Below are positions 25,861-33,875 of a DNA stretch of 64,000 nt, piece after piece. The stretch's first letter is position 1; each line of letters opens with the position of its first letter. Source of the DNA: UBA3910 sp002391465 (GTDB lineage: Bacteria > Bacillota > Limnochordia > Darwinibacteriales > Darwinibacteriaceae); contig JASGVS010000027.1 of assembly GCA_030054835.1 (NCBI GenBank), forward strand, positions 62,001-126,000, given 5' to 3'. The position numbers and the translations under genes were made by a program. The notes under the pieces are model-generated. The model saw nothing but the letters and a program-made list of their open reading frames with translations, searched no databases and was not told where the DNA came from.

Positions 25861-26664
25861 TTGAAACGGTTCTTGATTCTGCTGTGTATAGTGTTGGTGG
25901 GGAGCGGACTGGCTGAGGCGGAGGTAATTTTTCAGCGCTCCGATCCCCGGGGCGATGATTACGGCAGCGGTAAACTTTTGTACCCTGAGCATGCAGTCTA
26001 CGAGTCTGGGCTTTTCGATCTGCAGCGGTTTAGCGTGGGACGGGAAGAAGGAAACATCTACTTCGACTTCCGATTTGCAAAAATCAGCAATCCGTTCCAA
26101 GCTCCGGAAGGTTTTTTCCACCAACGCCTGGAAGTGTATATTTCCACAGGTGAAGGGGCTGGGCAGAAGAAGATCACCATCGGTTCCCATGAGTTTAAAA
26201 CCGCTCCCGGTCAAGGCTGGCAGATTCGTCTGGCGGTGGCTCCGTTTGGCGAGAGCAAGCTCTTTTTAGCCCAGGGGGGACAGATTTTCCTGAGCGGCAT
26301 ATACCCCGAACTGTTGGATGACGGGGCGACTATTCGCGTCTGGGTAGATGGGGACCTGATGCCAGAACCTGATAAATCTTGGCGTTATTATGTCTTAGTA
26401 GGCTCCTTCGATGGCTTAGCCCCCGATTTTTGGCGTGATGTGGGTAGTGGGCCGTGGCAGGTGGGGGGTGAAGGACCTCCCGTTTTTGACCTCTTAGCTC
26501 CCTGCTGGGGCAGGTACAATCAAAAAAACCAGCTCAGTTCTTTAACGCTCCAGCCGGTGGGAATGGGTGCTTTGAACTCCCCTATCATCATTCTGTCGGC
26601 TTGCTTTGTTGGTTTGTTAGTAGGTGGGATTGTTTTGTGGAGGTGGTTCCGTGTCAGAACCTAG
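25861..26664 (+). CDS. Exported membrane-anchored protein with glucodextranase-like DOMON domain
   Basis: 267 residues. Signal peptide at 1-20 (KRFLILLCIVLVG), then an immunoglobulin-like domain with the pattern DPRGDDYGSG.LLYP...GLFDL..F.V.......FDF.F...NPF..P.GF, typical of the C-terminal DOMON/binding module of glucodextranase (established family pattern). A C-terminal membrane helix (about 240-260) ends in basic residues. No catalytic domain is attached, so carbohydrate or surface binding is the most that can be inferred. TTG start chosen because AGAGGGGA is 6 bases upstream; an ATG at 25843 has no placed ribosome-binding site. Confidence 0.65.
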   Translation: MKRFLILLCIVLVGSGLAEAEVIFQRSDPRGDDYGSGKLLYPEHAVYESGLFDLQRFSVGREEGNIYFDFRFAKISNPFQAPEGFFHQRLEVYISTGEGAGQKKITIGSHEFKTAPGQGWQIRLAVAPFGESKLFLAQGGQIFLSGIYPELLDDGATIRVWVDGDLMPEPDKSWRYYVLVGSFDGLAPDFWRDVGSGPWQVGGEGPPVFDLLAPCWGRYNQKNQLSSLTLQPVGMGALNSPIIILSACFVGLLVGGIVLWRWFRVRT

Positions 26665-27061
26665 TATGCAGGATGTGTTCGATCTGTATCAGCGGAAAGT
26701 GGCTCTCCTTTCCAGCGCCCAGAAGGAAAAACTGATGGCAGTATACGATGAAGGTATGTCGCCCTTTGTAATGGGCTGTGCCATTCTCCGGGCCAGACAG
26801 GAGCAGCGGCTCAGCCGCGCCCGGGGAAGGGACAAGCACATCTCCTTTAATTACATCTACCGCATCATGCAGGATTGGCTCAATCACGGCATTACCACGG
26901 AGGAGAGATTTCTCGCTTACTGGGAAGCGGTAAATGAAGATGGGAAACGGCAGGAGGGAACGGCAGGTGGAGTACAGGCTAAGGAAAAAATCAGGCGGGA
27001 AGATTTCACTTACGAAGAGCCCCGCCAGGACAAGAGCCTCTTCTCGTTCTTGGATGAGTGA
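26651..27061 (+). CDS. DnaD C-terminal domain protein
   Basis: 136 residues. The central part (about 20-90) matches the DnaD/DnaB C-terminal helical domain: MSPFVMGCAILRA, then FNYIYRIMQDWLNHGI, which carries the YxxxIxxxW signature needed for DNA binding. The N-terminal winged-helix domain of full DnaD is missing, and a charged tail follows. GTG start with GGAGGTGG 4-5 bases upstream, overlapping the previous gene by 14 bases. It overlaps the DnaI-like loader gene by 8 bases, so the two likely act together in loading the replicative helicase. Confidence 0.78.
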   Translation: MSEPSMQDVFDLYQRKVALLSSAQKEKLMAVYDEGMSPFVMGCAILRARQEQRLSRARGRDKHISFNYIYRIMQDWLNHGITTEERFLAYWEAVNEDGKRQEGTAGGVQAKEKIRREDFTYEEPRQDKSLFSFLDE

Positions 27062-27794
27062 GTACGGGCTGGGGCGCAGTTATTTCCGGAAAAGCGTCTG
27101 TCCCGATTGCGGGGAGGAGCGTCGGGAGAGATACATTCGCCATCCCTTTCCCTTACCCGCGGGTTTCAAAAAGGGTGAATGGCTCCTTTCAGACTGCGCC
27201 TGCGTTAGGGCGGCTCGGCGGGATACCCGCTCTGTGCTGGACAACATACTAATCGAACGTTCTCGCCATCCGCTGCCAGTGGGACTGCGCAGCAAGACTT
27301 TTAAGAGCTTCCAGGTTGATGAGCTTAACAGAAGCGCCGTCCAGGCCTGTGAGCAGTTTGTGCGCAACTTTGAGAAAATCACAGGTGGTCAAGGCATTCT
27401 GCTTTTGGGTAGGTCTGGAACGGGAAAAACCCATTTGGCCTGTTCCATAGTAAACAGTCTCTATCCCAAGTATTCTGTCCTCTTTCGCCATGTGCCAACC
27501 TTAATGGAAAGAATGCGCTACGCCAATGTGGATCTGGAGCCCCTTTTAGCCGCAGATTTGCTTGTACTTGATGATGTGGGCAGCGAGCGGATAACGGGCT
27601 GGACAGCGGAACGGCTGCTCATAATTGTTGACGGTAGGCTGACCAGCCATAAACCCACCGTTTTCACAACCAACTTTGCTACCCAAGACTTTGAGGCGCG
27701 GATGGGTATGCGCCTAGCTTCGCGCATCTTAGGCAGCAATCTTCACCTTCTACTCAAAGGTCCCGATCGGCGCCTGGTGCGCCACGGTTTGTAA
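27054..27794 (+). CDS. DnaI/DnaC-like helicase-loader AAA+ ATPase
   Basis: 246 residues. N-terminal zinc-type cysteines CPDC and CAC (about 16-19 and 47-49), then an AAA+ domain with GRSGTGKTHLA (Walker A, about 119-129), LLVLDDVGSE (Walker B) and the sensor FTTNF. Resembles DnaC/IstB-type ATPases and the helicase loader DnaI (about 311 residues in Bacillus); here the N-terminal region is shorter. The start is the ATG overlapping the DnaD-domain gene. Cytoplasmic; expected to load DnaB-type helicase at forks. A phage-type DnaC homologue is the alternative reading, but no phage genes are nearby. Confidence 0.8.
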   Translation: MSEYGLGRSYFRKSVCPDCGEERRERYIRHPFPLPAGFKKGEWLLSDCACVRAARRDTRSVLDNILIERSRHPLPVGLRSKTFKSFQVDELNRSAVQACEQFVRNFEKITGGQGILLLGRSGTGKTHLACSIVNSLYPKYSVLFRHVPTLMERMRYANVDLEPLLAADLLVLDDVGSERITGWTAERLLIIVDGRLTSHKPTVFTTNFATQDFEARMGMRLASRILGSNLHLLLKGPDRRLVRHGL

Positions 27795-27800
27795 GCGTTT

Positions 27801-28532
27801 TTAGAGGATTTTACTTAAAAACGCCTTTGTCCTCTCCTGCTTAGGGTCGGAAAATATTCGATCCGGGCTGTCCTCTTCCACAATTACCCCTTCATCCATG
27901 AAAATTACCCGATCGGCGACCTCTTTGGCAAAGCCCATTTCATGAGTGACCACGATCATGGTGCGACCCTGCAGGGCCAGGTCCTTTATTACCTCTAACA
28001 CTTCTCCGATCATCTCCGGATCGAGGGCAGAAGTAGGTTCATCGAAAAGGAGTACCTTCGGTTCCATTGCTAACGCCCGGGCGATGGCTACCCTCTGACG
28101 CTGACCTCCCGAGAGTTCATCCGGATAGCTGTTTGCTTTCTCCACCAAGCCAACCTGCTTCAAAAGCTCCAGGGCACGGGTGCGCGCCTGTTCAGCCTCA
28201 GTTCCCCTTACTTTGCGGGGAGCCAGGGTGATGTTGTCAACTACCTTTAGGTGGGGGAAGAGGTTAAAGCCTTGAAAGACCATCCCCATCTCCTGTCTTA
28301 CCTGCCGCAGGTTGTGTTTCGGGTCAACCTCTTCGTTTTCAAACAGGATGGAGCCCCCGGACGGCTGTTCCAGGTAGTTGAGGCAGCGCAGCAGCGTACT
28401 CTTGCCGCTACCCGAAGGTCCGATTATGACAACTACTTCTCCTGAATAGACTTTCAGGGAAACACCCTTAAGAACATGCAGCTGTCCAAATGATTTATGC
28501 AGATTGCGTACTTCAACTATTGCTTGAGTCAT
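27801..28532 (-). CDS. Polar amino-acid ABC transporter, ATP-binding protein
   Basis: 243 residues. ATPase of an importer for a polar amino acid. Walker A IGPSGSGKST, Q-loop, signature LSGGQRQRVAIARAL, Walker B KVLLFDEPTSALD and the switch His in VVTHEMGFA are complete and typical of GlnQ/ArtP/HisP proteins. Last gene of a minus-strand transporter operon; overlaps the permease by 20 bases. Substrate is suggested as arginine or a related amino acid only by the ArgR-like box upstream of the operon. Confidence 0.93.
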   Translation of the reverse strand: MTQAIVEVRNLHKSFGQLHVLKGVSLKVYSGEVVVIIGPSGSGKSTLLRCLNYLEQPSGGSILFENEEVDPKHNLRQVRQEMGMVFQGFNLFPHLKVVDNITLAPRKVRGTEAEQARTRALELLKQVGLVEKANSYPDELSGGQRQRVAIARALAMEPKVLLFDEPTSALDPEMIGEVLEVIKDLALQGRTMIVVTHEMGFAKEVADRVIFMDEGVIVEEDSPDRIFSDPKQERTKAFLSKIL

Positions 28533-29181
28533 GCTGAACCATCCTTTTTTCTAAGAGATCGACCAGGCGGGAAACGGTAAAGGTCATCACAAAAAAGATC
28601 AGGGCCACAGCCAGCCAGACTTCAAAGGGCCGGAAGGTGCGCCCGATTATTATCTGTCCCTTCCGTACCAGTTCCTCCAAGGCGATCACTGATACTAGGG
28701 ATGAGTCCTTTAAGAGGGCGATAAACTCGTTGCCCAGGGGAGGCAGGATGCGCCGGAAGGCCTGGGGTAGAATGACGTGCCGCATCGTTTGCCCTTTGGT
28801 GAGACCTAAGGAAAAGGCCGCTTCCCACTGTCCTTTATCTAGGGACTGGATGCCCGAGCGCACGATTTCACCCACATAGGCACCGCTGTTTACGCTCAGG
28901 GCCAATAGGGCTGCGGCGTAGGCGGGTATGGGCCTCTGAATCAAACCGGGCAGGCCGTAAAAGACGATAAAGGTCTGAACCAAAAGGGGCGTGCCCCGAA
29001 TGACGTCGATATATGCCGCGGCTGCGTAGCGCAGGGGCCCCTTAGAGATGCGGGCTATGCCTGTGATTGTACCGATAATGATGCCAAAAAAGACAGATAC
29101 GGTTGTGAGTTGAACGGTCAGCTTCGCGCCCTCTAGGAGCGTGGGCAGGGAAGACCAGACCAGATCCCAGCGAAATCCCAA
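28513..29181 (-). CDS. Polar amino-acid ABC transporter, permease
   Basis: 222 residues with about five membrane helices. The family's N-terminal G.TL..T segment (LLEGAKLTVQLT), IRGTPLLVQ, and the EAA loop (EAAFSLGLTKGQTMRHVILPQAFR) that docks on the ATPase are clear, as is the C-terminal SRLVDLLEKR. TTG start with AAAGGAGA about 7 bases upstream on the minus strand. Lies between the binding protein and the ATPase genes; a hairpin separates it from the binding-protein gene. Confidence 0.9.
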   Translation of the reverse strand: MGFRWDLVWSSLPTLLEGAKLTVQLTTVSVFFGIIIGTITGIARISKGPLRYAAAAYIDVIRGTPLLVQTFIVFYGLPGLIQRPIPAYAAALLALSVNSGAYVGEIVRSGIQSLDKGQWEAAFSLGLTKGQTMRHVILPQAFRRILPPLGNEFIALLKDSSLVSVIALEELVRKGQIIIGRTFRPFEVWLAVALIFFVMTFTVSRLVDLLEKRMVQHDSSNS

Positions 29182-29204
29182 AGTAAATCTCCTTTCCCAT
29201 GAAA

Positions 29205-29236
29205 GGGGTGCCTAACTGTGTCCAGTTAAGCACCCC
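29205..29236 (-). terminator. Intercistronic hairpin after the binding-protein gene
   Basis: On the minus strand GGGGTGCTTAACTG pairs with CAGTTAGGCACCCC, a 14-bp stem with one wobble and a 4-base loop, followed by only TTTC. It probably reduces read-through or protects the upstream mRNA, giving more binding protein than permease. Confidence 0.6.
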
Positions 29237-29260
29237 ACTCCATCAATCCATTAGTTAGTG

Positions 29261-30025
29261 TTATTGTGCACCAAACCACTCTTGATAAATAGCGTCATAA
29301 GTTCCGTCCGCTTTCAGCTGATCCAAAGCGGCATTGATTTGCGCCAAGAGGTCTTTGTTGTTCTTATTCACCGCAATGCCGTAAAACTCGTTGTCAGATA
29401 CTGCACCAACGTGCTTTAGGGGAGCATTGGGGTTGGCCTCCAGGTAAGCTTGGGCTACCGGCAGGTCCACTACAACCACATCGGCGGCGCCGATGATAAC
29501 GGCCTGCATCGCATCGGGTACTGTATCATAACGGGAAACGGATTTCAAGCCGCCCTCATCATAAAGGTCGCTGGCCGTGAAATCGCCTGTGGTATTAATT
29601 TGCACCGCTGCGATTTTGCCTGTGAGATCGTCTAAACTGGCAATATCTTGGACGTTGCTCTTGGTTACAATAGTTAATACGGATTCGAAATAGGGGTTGG
29701 AGAAGTCGACGGACGCTGCCCGCTCAGGCGTAATAGTTACGCCCGCAATGACCAAATCGTAGTTGTTGTTCAGCAGGGCGGGGATTAAGCCGTCCCAAGC
29801 GATGTTGTCGATTTTCACTTCCATACCTAGAGCAGCACCAATGGCACGGATCAAATCCATATCAAAGCCCAGCAGTTCACCTGTTTTCACATCCACAAAT
29901 TCAAAGGGCATGAAGCCTGCTTCTGTGGCCACGCGCAGCACGCCGCTGGCTTGGACAGAGAGGGGCAGGACAGTAAGTAAGGCCAACACAACAAGGGTTA
30001 CACCGATTTTTTTCACTGCGAACAT
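29261..30025 (-). CDS. Polar amino-acid ABC transporter, substrate-binding protein
   Basis: About 254 residues. Signal peptide (VKKIGVTLVVLALLTVLPL, ending near QASG), then a type II periplasmic-binding fold (SBP_bac_3) with RVATEAGFMPFEFVD, GFDMDLIRAIG, DLVIAGVTITPERA..DFS.PYF and the C-terminal DGTYDAIYQEWFG. Delivers the amino acid to the permease. There is no lipobox cysteine, so it appears to be released by signal peptidase I rather than lipid-anchored, unusual for a single-membrane Gram-positive. ATG 30025 or GTG 30016 can both be the start; AAGGAAGG lies just upstream and is better spaced for the GTG. Confidence 0.9.
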   Translation of the reverse strand: MFAVKKIGVTLVVLALLTVLPLSVQASGVLRVATEAGFMPFEFVDVKTGELLGFDMDLIRAIGAALGMEVKIDNIAWDGLIPALLNNNYDLVIAGVTITPERAASVDFSNPYFESVLTIVTKSNVQDIASLDDLTGKIAAVQINTTGDFTASDLYDEGGLKSVSRYDTVPDAMQAVIIGAADVVVVDLPVAQAYLEANPNAPLKHVGAVSDNEFYGIAVNKNNKDLLAQINAALDQLKADGTYDAIYQEWFGAQ

Positions 30026-30053
30026 CCTTCCTTTAGCAGATTCATTGAGACCT

Positions 30054-30081
30054 ATTATAACACGCATGCAAGAATATGCAA
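30054..30081 (-). promoter_or_regulatory. Promoter of the amino-acid transporter operon
   Basis: On the minus strand TTGCAT (30076-30081) and TATAAT (30054-30059) are 16 bases apart. The element overlaps the ArgR-like box. Confidence 0.6.
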
Positions 30082-30082
30082 G
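30065..30082. promoter_or_regulatory. ArgR/AhrC-like operator (ARG box)
   Basis: The 18 bases from C30065 to G30082 agree at 14 of 18 positions with the Bacillus ARG-box consensus as I recall it (CATG..TAAAAATGCAAG type). It covers the -35 and spacer of the transporter promoter, so arginine-dependent repression is likely. A computed match score was not possible. Confidence 0.4.
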
Positions 30083-30205
30083 TTATAATAATATTTATTC
30101 CTCGTGAATTCAGCAGGAACCTCTCTTGAATAGCTAGAATTGCCACTGCATGGATAATGTATAATATTAAGTGATGGAATACCGGCAGATAAGGAGGACG
30201 TACGT

Positions 30206-30928
30206 ATGAAGATTATAGTAGTAAGTGATTATGAACGCATGAGCGAAGAGGTGGCCAAAATCGTTCAGGCCCAGATCGCCGTTAAACCCGACAGTGTGCT
30301 CGGTCTTGCCACAGGGAGCACTCCCTTGGGTACTTACCGCAAGCTGGTGGAAATGGCCAAGGACGGTTTGGATTTCAGTCAGGTAACCACCTTTAACTTG
30401 GATGAATACGTGGGTTTGGCAGGCGATCATCCCCAGAGCTACCGCTATTACATGGAGCAGAATCTCTTTTCCGGTGTGAATATTCCCAGGGAAAAAACCT
30501 TTATTCCCAACGGAACAGCCGCCGATTTGGCAGCTGAATGCGCTGCCTATGAGGAGAAGATCAAAGGGGCAGGCGGTATTGACCTGCAGCTTTTGGGCAT
30601 AGGCAGCAACGCCCACATCGGCTTTAACGAGCCCGGCTCCGAGTTCGGTTCAACCACCAGGTTGGTGGATTTGGCCGAGAGTACGATTGAGGATAATTCC
30701 CGCTTCTTTGCCTCCCGGGAAGAAGTCCCCACTCAGGCTATTTCCATGGGTATTAAAAGTATTATGCAGGCGAAACAGATTGTCTTGATGGCCAACGGTG
30801 AAAACAAGGCCGATGCCATTTGGGCAACTGTGCTTGGGCCAGTTACCAGCGACGTGCCCGCATCGGTACTGCAGCTCCATCCCTTTGTAACACTCGTTTT
30901 GGACGAGGCTGCGGCCAGTAAGCTCTAG
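30206..30928 (+). CDS. nagB: Glucosamine-6-phosphate deaminase
   Basis: 240 residues. Converts glucosamine-6-P to fructose-6-P and ammonia. LATGSTPLGTYRKLV, FNLDEYVGL and LLGIGSNAHIGFNEPG (catalytic Asp/His/Glu region) are intact. ATG with AAGGAGGA upstream. A TATAAT at 30160-30165 is a likely -10, with no well-spaced -35. nagA is absent; the neighbour is a PHP-domain gene 4 bases downstream. Confidence 0.95.
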   Translation: MKIIVVSDYERMSEEVAKIVQAQIAVKPDSVLGLATGSTPLGTYRKLVEMAKDGLDFSQVTTFNLDEYVGLAGDHPQSYRYYMEQNLFSGVNIPREKTFIPNGTAADLAAECAAYEEKIKGAGGIDLQLLGIGSNAHIGFNEPGSEFGSTTRLVDLAESTIEDNSRFFASREEVPTQAISMGIKSIMQAKQIVLMANGENKADAIWATVLGPVTSDVPASVLQLHPFVTLVLDEAAASKL

Positions 30929-30932
30929 GCTG

Positions 30933-31673
30933 ATGCACGTCTTTGCCGATTACCATACCCATACCATTCACAGCCACGGCCGGGGCACCGTGGCTGAAAA
31001 TGTGGCTGCCGCCGCCAAGCTCGGCCTGGAGGCGATTGCCATCAGCGATCATGGTCCCAATCATCTATTTCATTACGGCATCAAAAACCTCCAGGTATTA
31101 GAGGTGATCAGAAGGGAGCTAGCCAGTGCCTGTGCAGCCCATCCCGGTGTGCGCGGTCTGGTGGCAATCGAAGCAAACATTATCAGCGTCAAGGGAGATC
31201 TGGACCTTCCTCCGGAACACCGGGGCTTGGTAGATCTGGTACTAGCAAACATTCACAGTATGGTGCTCCCCCACAGCCTGAAAGATGCGGCAGCTATCTG
31301 GGGCTTTCATTACGGGAAACGGGTTTGGCCTTCCTTCGGCCGCCGTTCGGTGGTCGTGAATACTGAGGCTACCGTGAAAGCGTTGGAGAGGAATAAAATA
31401 GACATTCTGACCCATCCAGGCCTCAGATTTGCCATTGATTACCGCGTTGTGGTCCAGGCCTGTGCCCATTATGGCACTGCCTTTGAGATCAACACCAGTA
31501 AGGCCTATTTAAGGCCTGAGATTATTGAACTGGCTGCTGAGGAAGGTGCTGCCTTTGTTATCAGCAGTGATGCCCATGTGCCCCAACGAGTGGGAGATTT
31601 TCAGCTCGGCCTTGAGCTGGCCAAACAGGTCGGCTTAACTGCTGAGGAAATTCTCAATGCTCGGGACAGTTAG
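30933..31673 (+). CDS. PHP-domain metal-dependent phosphoesterase
   Basis: 246 residues. The polymerase-and-histidinol-phosphatase fold is shown by DYHTHTIHSHGRG (metal ligands), AISDHGP, IEANI, LTHPG and the C-terminal SSDAHVPQRVG. Likely a trinuclear-metal phosphatase of the YcdX-like group; substrate unknown. ATG 4 bases after nagB. Confidence 0.83.
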   Translation: MHVFADYHTHTIHSHGRGTVAENVAAAAKLGLEAIAISDHGPNHLFHYGIKNLQVLEVIRRELASACAAHPGVRGLVAIEANIISVKGDLDLPPEHRGLVDLVLANIHSMVLPHSLKDAAAIWGFHYGKRVWPSFGRRSVVVNTEATVKALERNKIDILTHPGLRFAIDYRVVVQACAHYGTAFEINTSKAYLRPEIIELAAEEGAAFVISSDAHVPQRVGDFQLGLELAKQVGLTAEEILNARDS

Positions 31674-31686
31674 GGAGCGAGTAGTG

Positions 31687-32997
31687 ATGAATAAAAGGTT
31701 CAAGTGGCTTTATCCCGGAATGGGTGTAAAAAGATGGATTGTCCTTCTAACTACGGGAATTGCTGCGGTTGCAGTTGGCCTAGCCGTAATATTGAATACG
31801 CCTTTATTATCCTTAGTGGAACAGCGGCTTTTGGGGAAACTGCAGGAGTTGGAATGGAATACTTTTGCGGTGGGAGCGATTCTGCTCATGTTGGGAGCGC
31901 TGTTTGTGGCGATTGCCATCCGTTTTGGCGTCCGTTCTTTGATCAGCGCTGTTAATCCCATTGATCTGGATACGTTGGCGGAACACATTTATCGCACCCG
32001 CAGTTTGGATCGGGGTCCGAGAATTGTGGCCATCGGTGGAGGCACTGGGCTCTCCACAATGCTGCGGGGATTAAAGGACTTTTCCAGCAACATCACTGCC
32101 ATTGTGACGGTAGCGGATGATGGGGGAAGCTCTGGACGTATTCGGGAAGAGCTGGGGATTCTTCCCCCCGGCGATGTGCGCAACACCATTTTGGCACTTG
32201 CCGATACGGAGCCACTTATGGAAAAACTTTTCCAGTATCGCTTTTCCTGGGGCGAAGGCCTGCAGGGACACAGCTTTGGCAACCTTTTTATTGCCGCCAT
32301 GACCGATATTACGGGCGACTTTGAACTTGCGGTCCGGGAGTTCAGTAAGGTCTTGGCTGTGCGAGGGAGGGTGCTGCCTGCAACCTTGGAGGCTGTGAGC
32401 TTAGGTGCCGAATACCGCGATGGCTCTGTTGCCATGGGAGAGAGCAACATTCCCCAGCGGGACAAGGCGATTAAACGTGTCTTTTTGGATAAACCCGATG
32501 TGGATGCCCTGCCCGAAGCGCTGCAGGCAATAGCCCAGGCCGATATTGTTATTCTTGGGCCAGGTAGTCTTTATACAAGTATTATTCCGAATTTATTGGT
32601 TAAGCCCATTGCCGATGCCCTGGCGGTCACTCCTGCCCTCCGCATTTTCGTCTGCAACGTCGTTAGCCAGCCGGGGGAGACAGATAACTTGACTGCCAGC
32701 GAGTACGTTGCCGCCCTGTTGGAGCATGTGGATTACAAACCGATTTTGGACTATGTATTAGTAAACAAATCTCGGCTTACCGACTTCCACTTCCGCAAGC
32801 TTGCCGCTTTGGGCTGCTTTCCAGTGCGGATCGATCTGCCCGCCCTGAAAAACTGGGGCGTGCAGGTGAAGATCGGCGATTACCACGACAGGGAGAACCT
32901 AGCCCGCCACGACAGTTCTGCCTTGGCCCGGGAAATTATGGCCATTGCAGGGCAGCATTTTAAACTACGGGGGAACGGCAATTCCCTTAACCATTAG
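31687..32997 (+). CDS. yvcK: YvcK/CofD-like gluconeogenesis/morphology factor with N-terminal membrane anchor
   Basis: 436 residues. Two hydrophobic helices (about 14-35 and 60-80) precede the CofD-like domain, which begins at VAIGGGTGLSTMLRGLK and continues with VADDGGSSGRIREELG, PPGDVRN and the C-terminal NVVSQPGETD. Bacillus YvcK is about 317 residues and soluble; it binds UDP-sugars and supports growth on gluconeogenic carbon and normal shape. The membrane anchor is an addition seen in some Firmicutes. ATG 31687 chosen with AGGGAG 9 bases upstream. rapZ, usually next to it, is absent here, but whiA follows after the VanW gene. Confidence 0.88.
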   Translation: MNKRFKWLYPGMGVKRWIVLLTTGIAAVAVGLAVILNTPLLSLVEQRLLGKLQELEWNTFAVGAILLMLGALFVAIAIRFGVRSLISAVNPIDLDTLAEHIYRTRSLDRGPRIVAIGGGTGLSTMLRGLKDFSSNITAIVTVADDGGSSGRIREELGILPPGDVRNTILALADTEPLMEKLFQYRFSWGEGLQGHSFGNLFIAAMTDITGDFELAVREFSKVLAVRGRVLPATLEAVSLGAEYRDGSVAMGESNIPQRDKAIKRVFLDKPDVDALPEALQAIAQADIVILGPGSLYTSIIPNLLVKPIADALAVTPALRIFVCNVVSQPGETDNLTASEYVAALLEHVDYKPILDYVLVNKSRLTDFHFRKLAALGCFPVRIDLPALKNWGVQVKIGDYHDRENLARHDSSALAREIMAIAGQHFKLRGNGNSLNH

Positions 32998-33005
32998 TGC
33001 GTTTT

Positions 33006-33047
33006 AAAATCTCCCCCCTGAGAATAGACTACTCAGGGGGGATTTTT
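33006..33047 (+). terminator. Terminator hairpin overlapping the vanW-type gene's ribosome-binding site
   Basis: CCCCCCTGAG (33013-33022) pairs perfectly with CTCAGGGGGG (33032-33041), flanked by A-rich and T-rich ends, then TTTTT. The right arm is also the only ribosome-binding site for the ATG at 33048, so the same stem can stop transcription and hide the start site. Confidence 0.75.
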
Positions 33048-33872
33048 ATGCGGCGTTTGGGCGCTATTCTGCTGATTATCTCCACGTTGAGTGTGGGTGT
33101 ACCCACCGTTTTTCGGACTGTGCACCGCCGCTTTGTGGGCGTGCGCCATGGGGTGTTTTTAGAAGAGCGGGCGATGGAATACTATTACGAGAACGAAGTG
33201 CGTGTTATCGTGGAGCAGCTGGTGCGAGCGGTGCAGAGACCTCCCCTCGATGCCAGGATTGACAGGGAGACGGGAGAGATCATCCCCCACGAAAACGGTC
33301 TCTATTTTGACATCGATGAAATTGTGAAACAGGTTATCTCTGCCCCGGCCCATACCCGCCTGGCCCTTACCGGGATAGAGATAGTCCCCTTCCTGCGCAC
33401 CGAGCATCTCTTGGAGCTGGACACTATTTTGGGCGATTTCTCCACACCCCTGATGGGGAGCCCAGCCAGGGTGGAAAACATAAGGTTGTCTCTGGCTGCA
33501 ATAAATAATATACTTTTATTACCAGGTGAAGTTTTTTCTTTTAATGAAATTGTGGGGGAGCGCACCCCCGAAAAGGGGTATCGGAGTGCGCCCATCATCC
33601 TGGGTGAGACAGTTGCCCCCGGTGTTGGGGGAGGGATCTGTCAAACGTCCACAACCCTGTATAACGCGGTGCGGGAAGCGGGGCTCGAGGTTGTGGAAAG
33701 GCGTATTCACTCCATAGCACCCAGCTACATCAAACACGGCCTGGACGCGACTGTGGCCTGGCCCCATACCGACTTCAAGTTTCGCAACAGCAAAGACACC
33801 CCCGTCATTGTCAAAGGGGAGATCCAGAAATGGAGGGTGCGCGTCTGGATCGTAGGTAAGAAAGAAGGGTAA
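33048..33872 (+). CDS. VanW family protein
   Basis: 274 residues. An N-terminal signal/anchor helix (about 3-22) is followed by an uncharacterised region and a VanW domain from about 140: FSFNEIVGERTPEKGY, GGGICQTSTTLYNA and HSIAPSYIKHGLDATV are the family motifs. VanW proteins are surface-exposed, of unknown biochemical role, often with wall-binding domains; none is attached here. The true start is the ATG at 33048 (AGGGGGGA upstream); an earlier frame start runs through the hairpin. Expression may be limited by that hairpin. Confidence 0.82.
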   Translation: MRRLGAILLIISTLSVGVPTVFRTVHRRFVGVRHGVFLEERAMEYYYENEVRVIVEQLVRAVQRPPLDARIDRETGEIIPHENGLYFDIDEIVKQVISAPAHTRLALTGIEIVPFLRTEHLLELDTILGDFSTPLMGSPARVENIRLSLAAINNILLLPGEVFSFNEIVGERTPEKGYRSAPIILGETVAPGVGGGICQTSTTLYNAVREAGLEVVERRIHSIAPSYIKHGLDATVAWPHTDFKFRNSKDTPVIVKGEIQKWRVRVWIVGKKEG

Positions 33873-33875
33873 GCA

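Noticed and set aside
27795..27824. Inverted repeat GCGTTTTT/AAAAACGC between the DnaI-like gene and the ABC ATPase gene
   Set aside because: AT-rich 8-bp stem with a 14-base loop and no T tract after it; overlaps the ATPase stop. Too weak to call a terminator.
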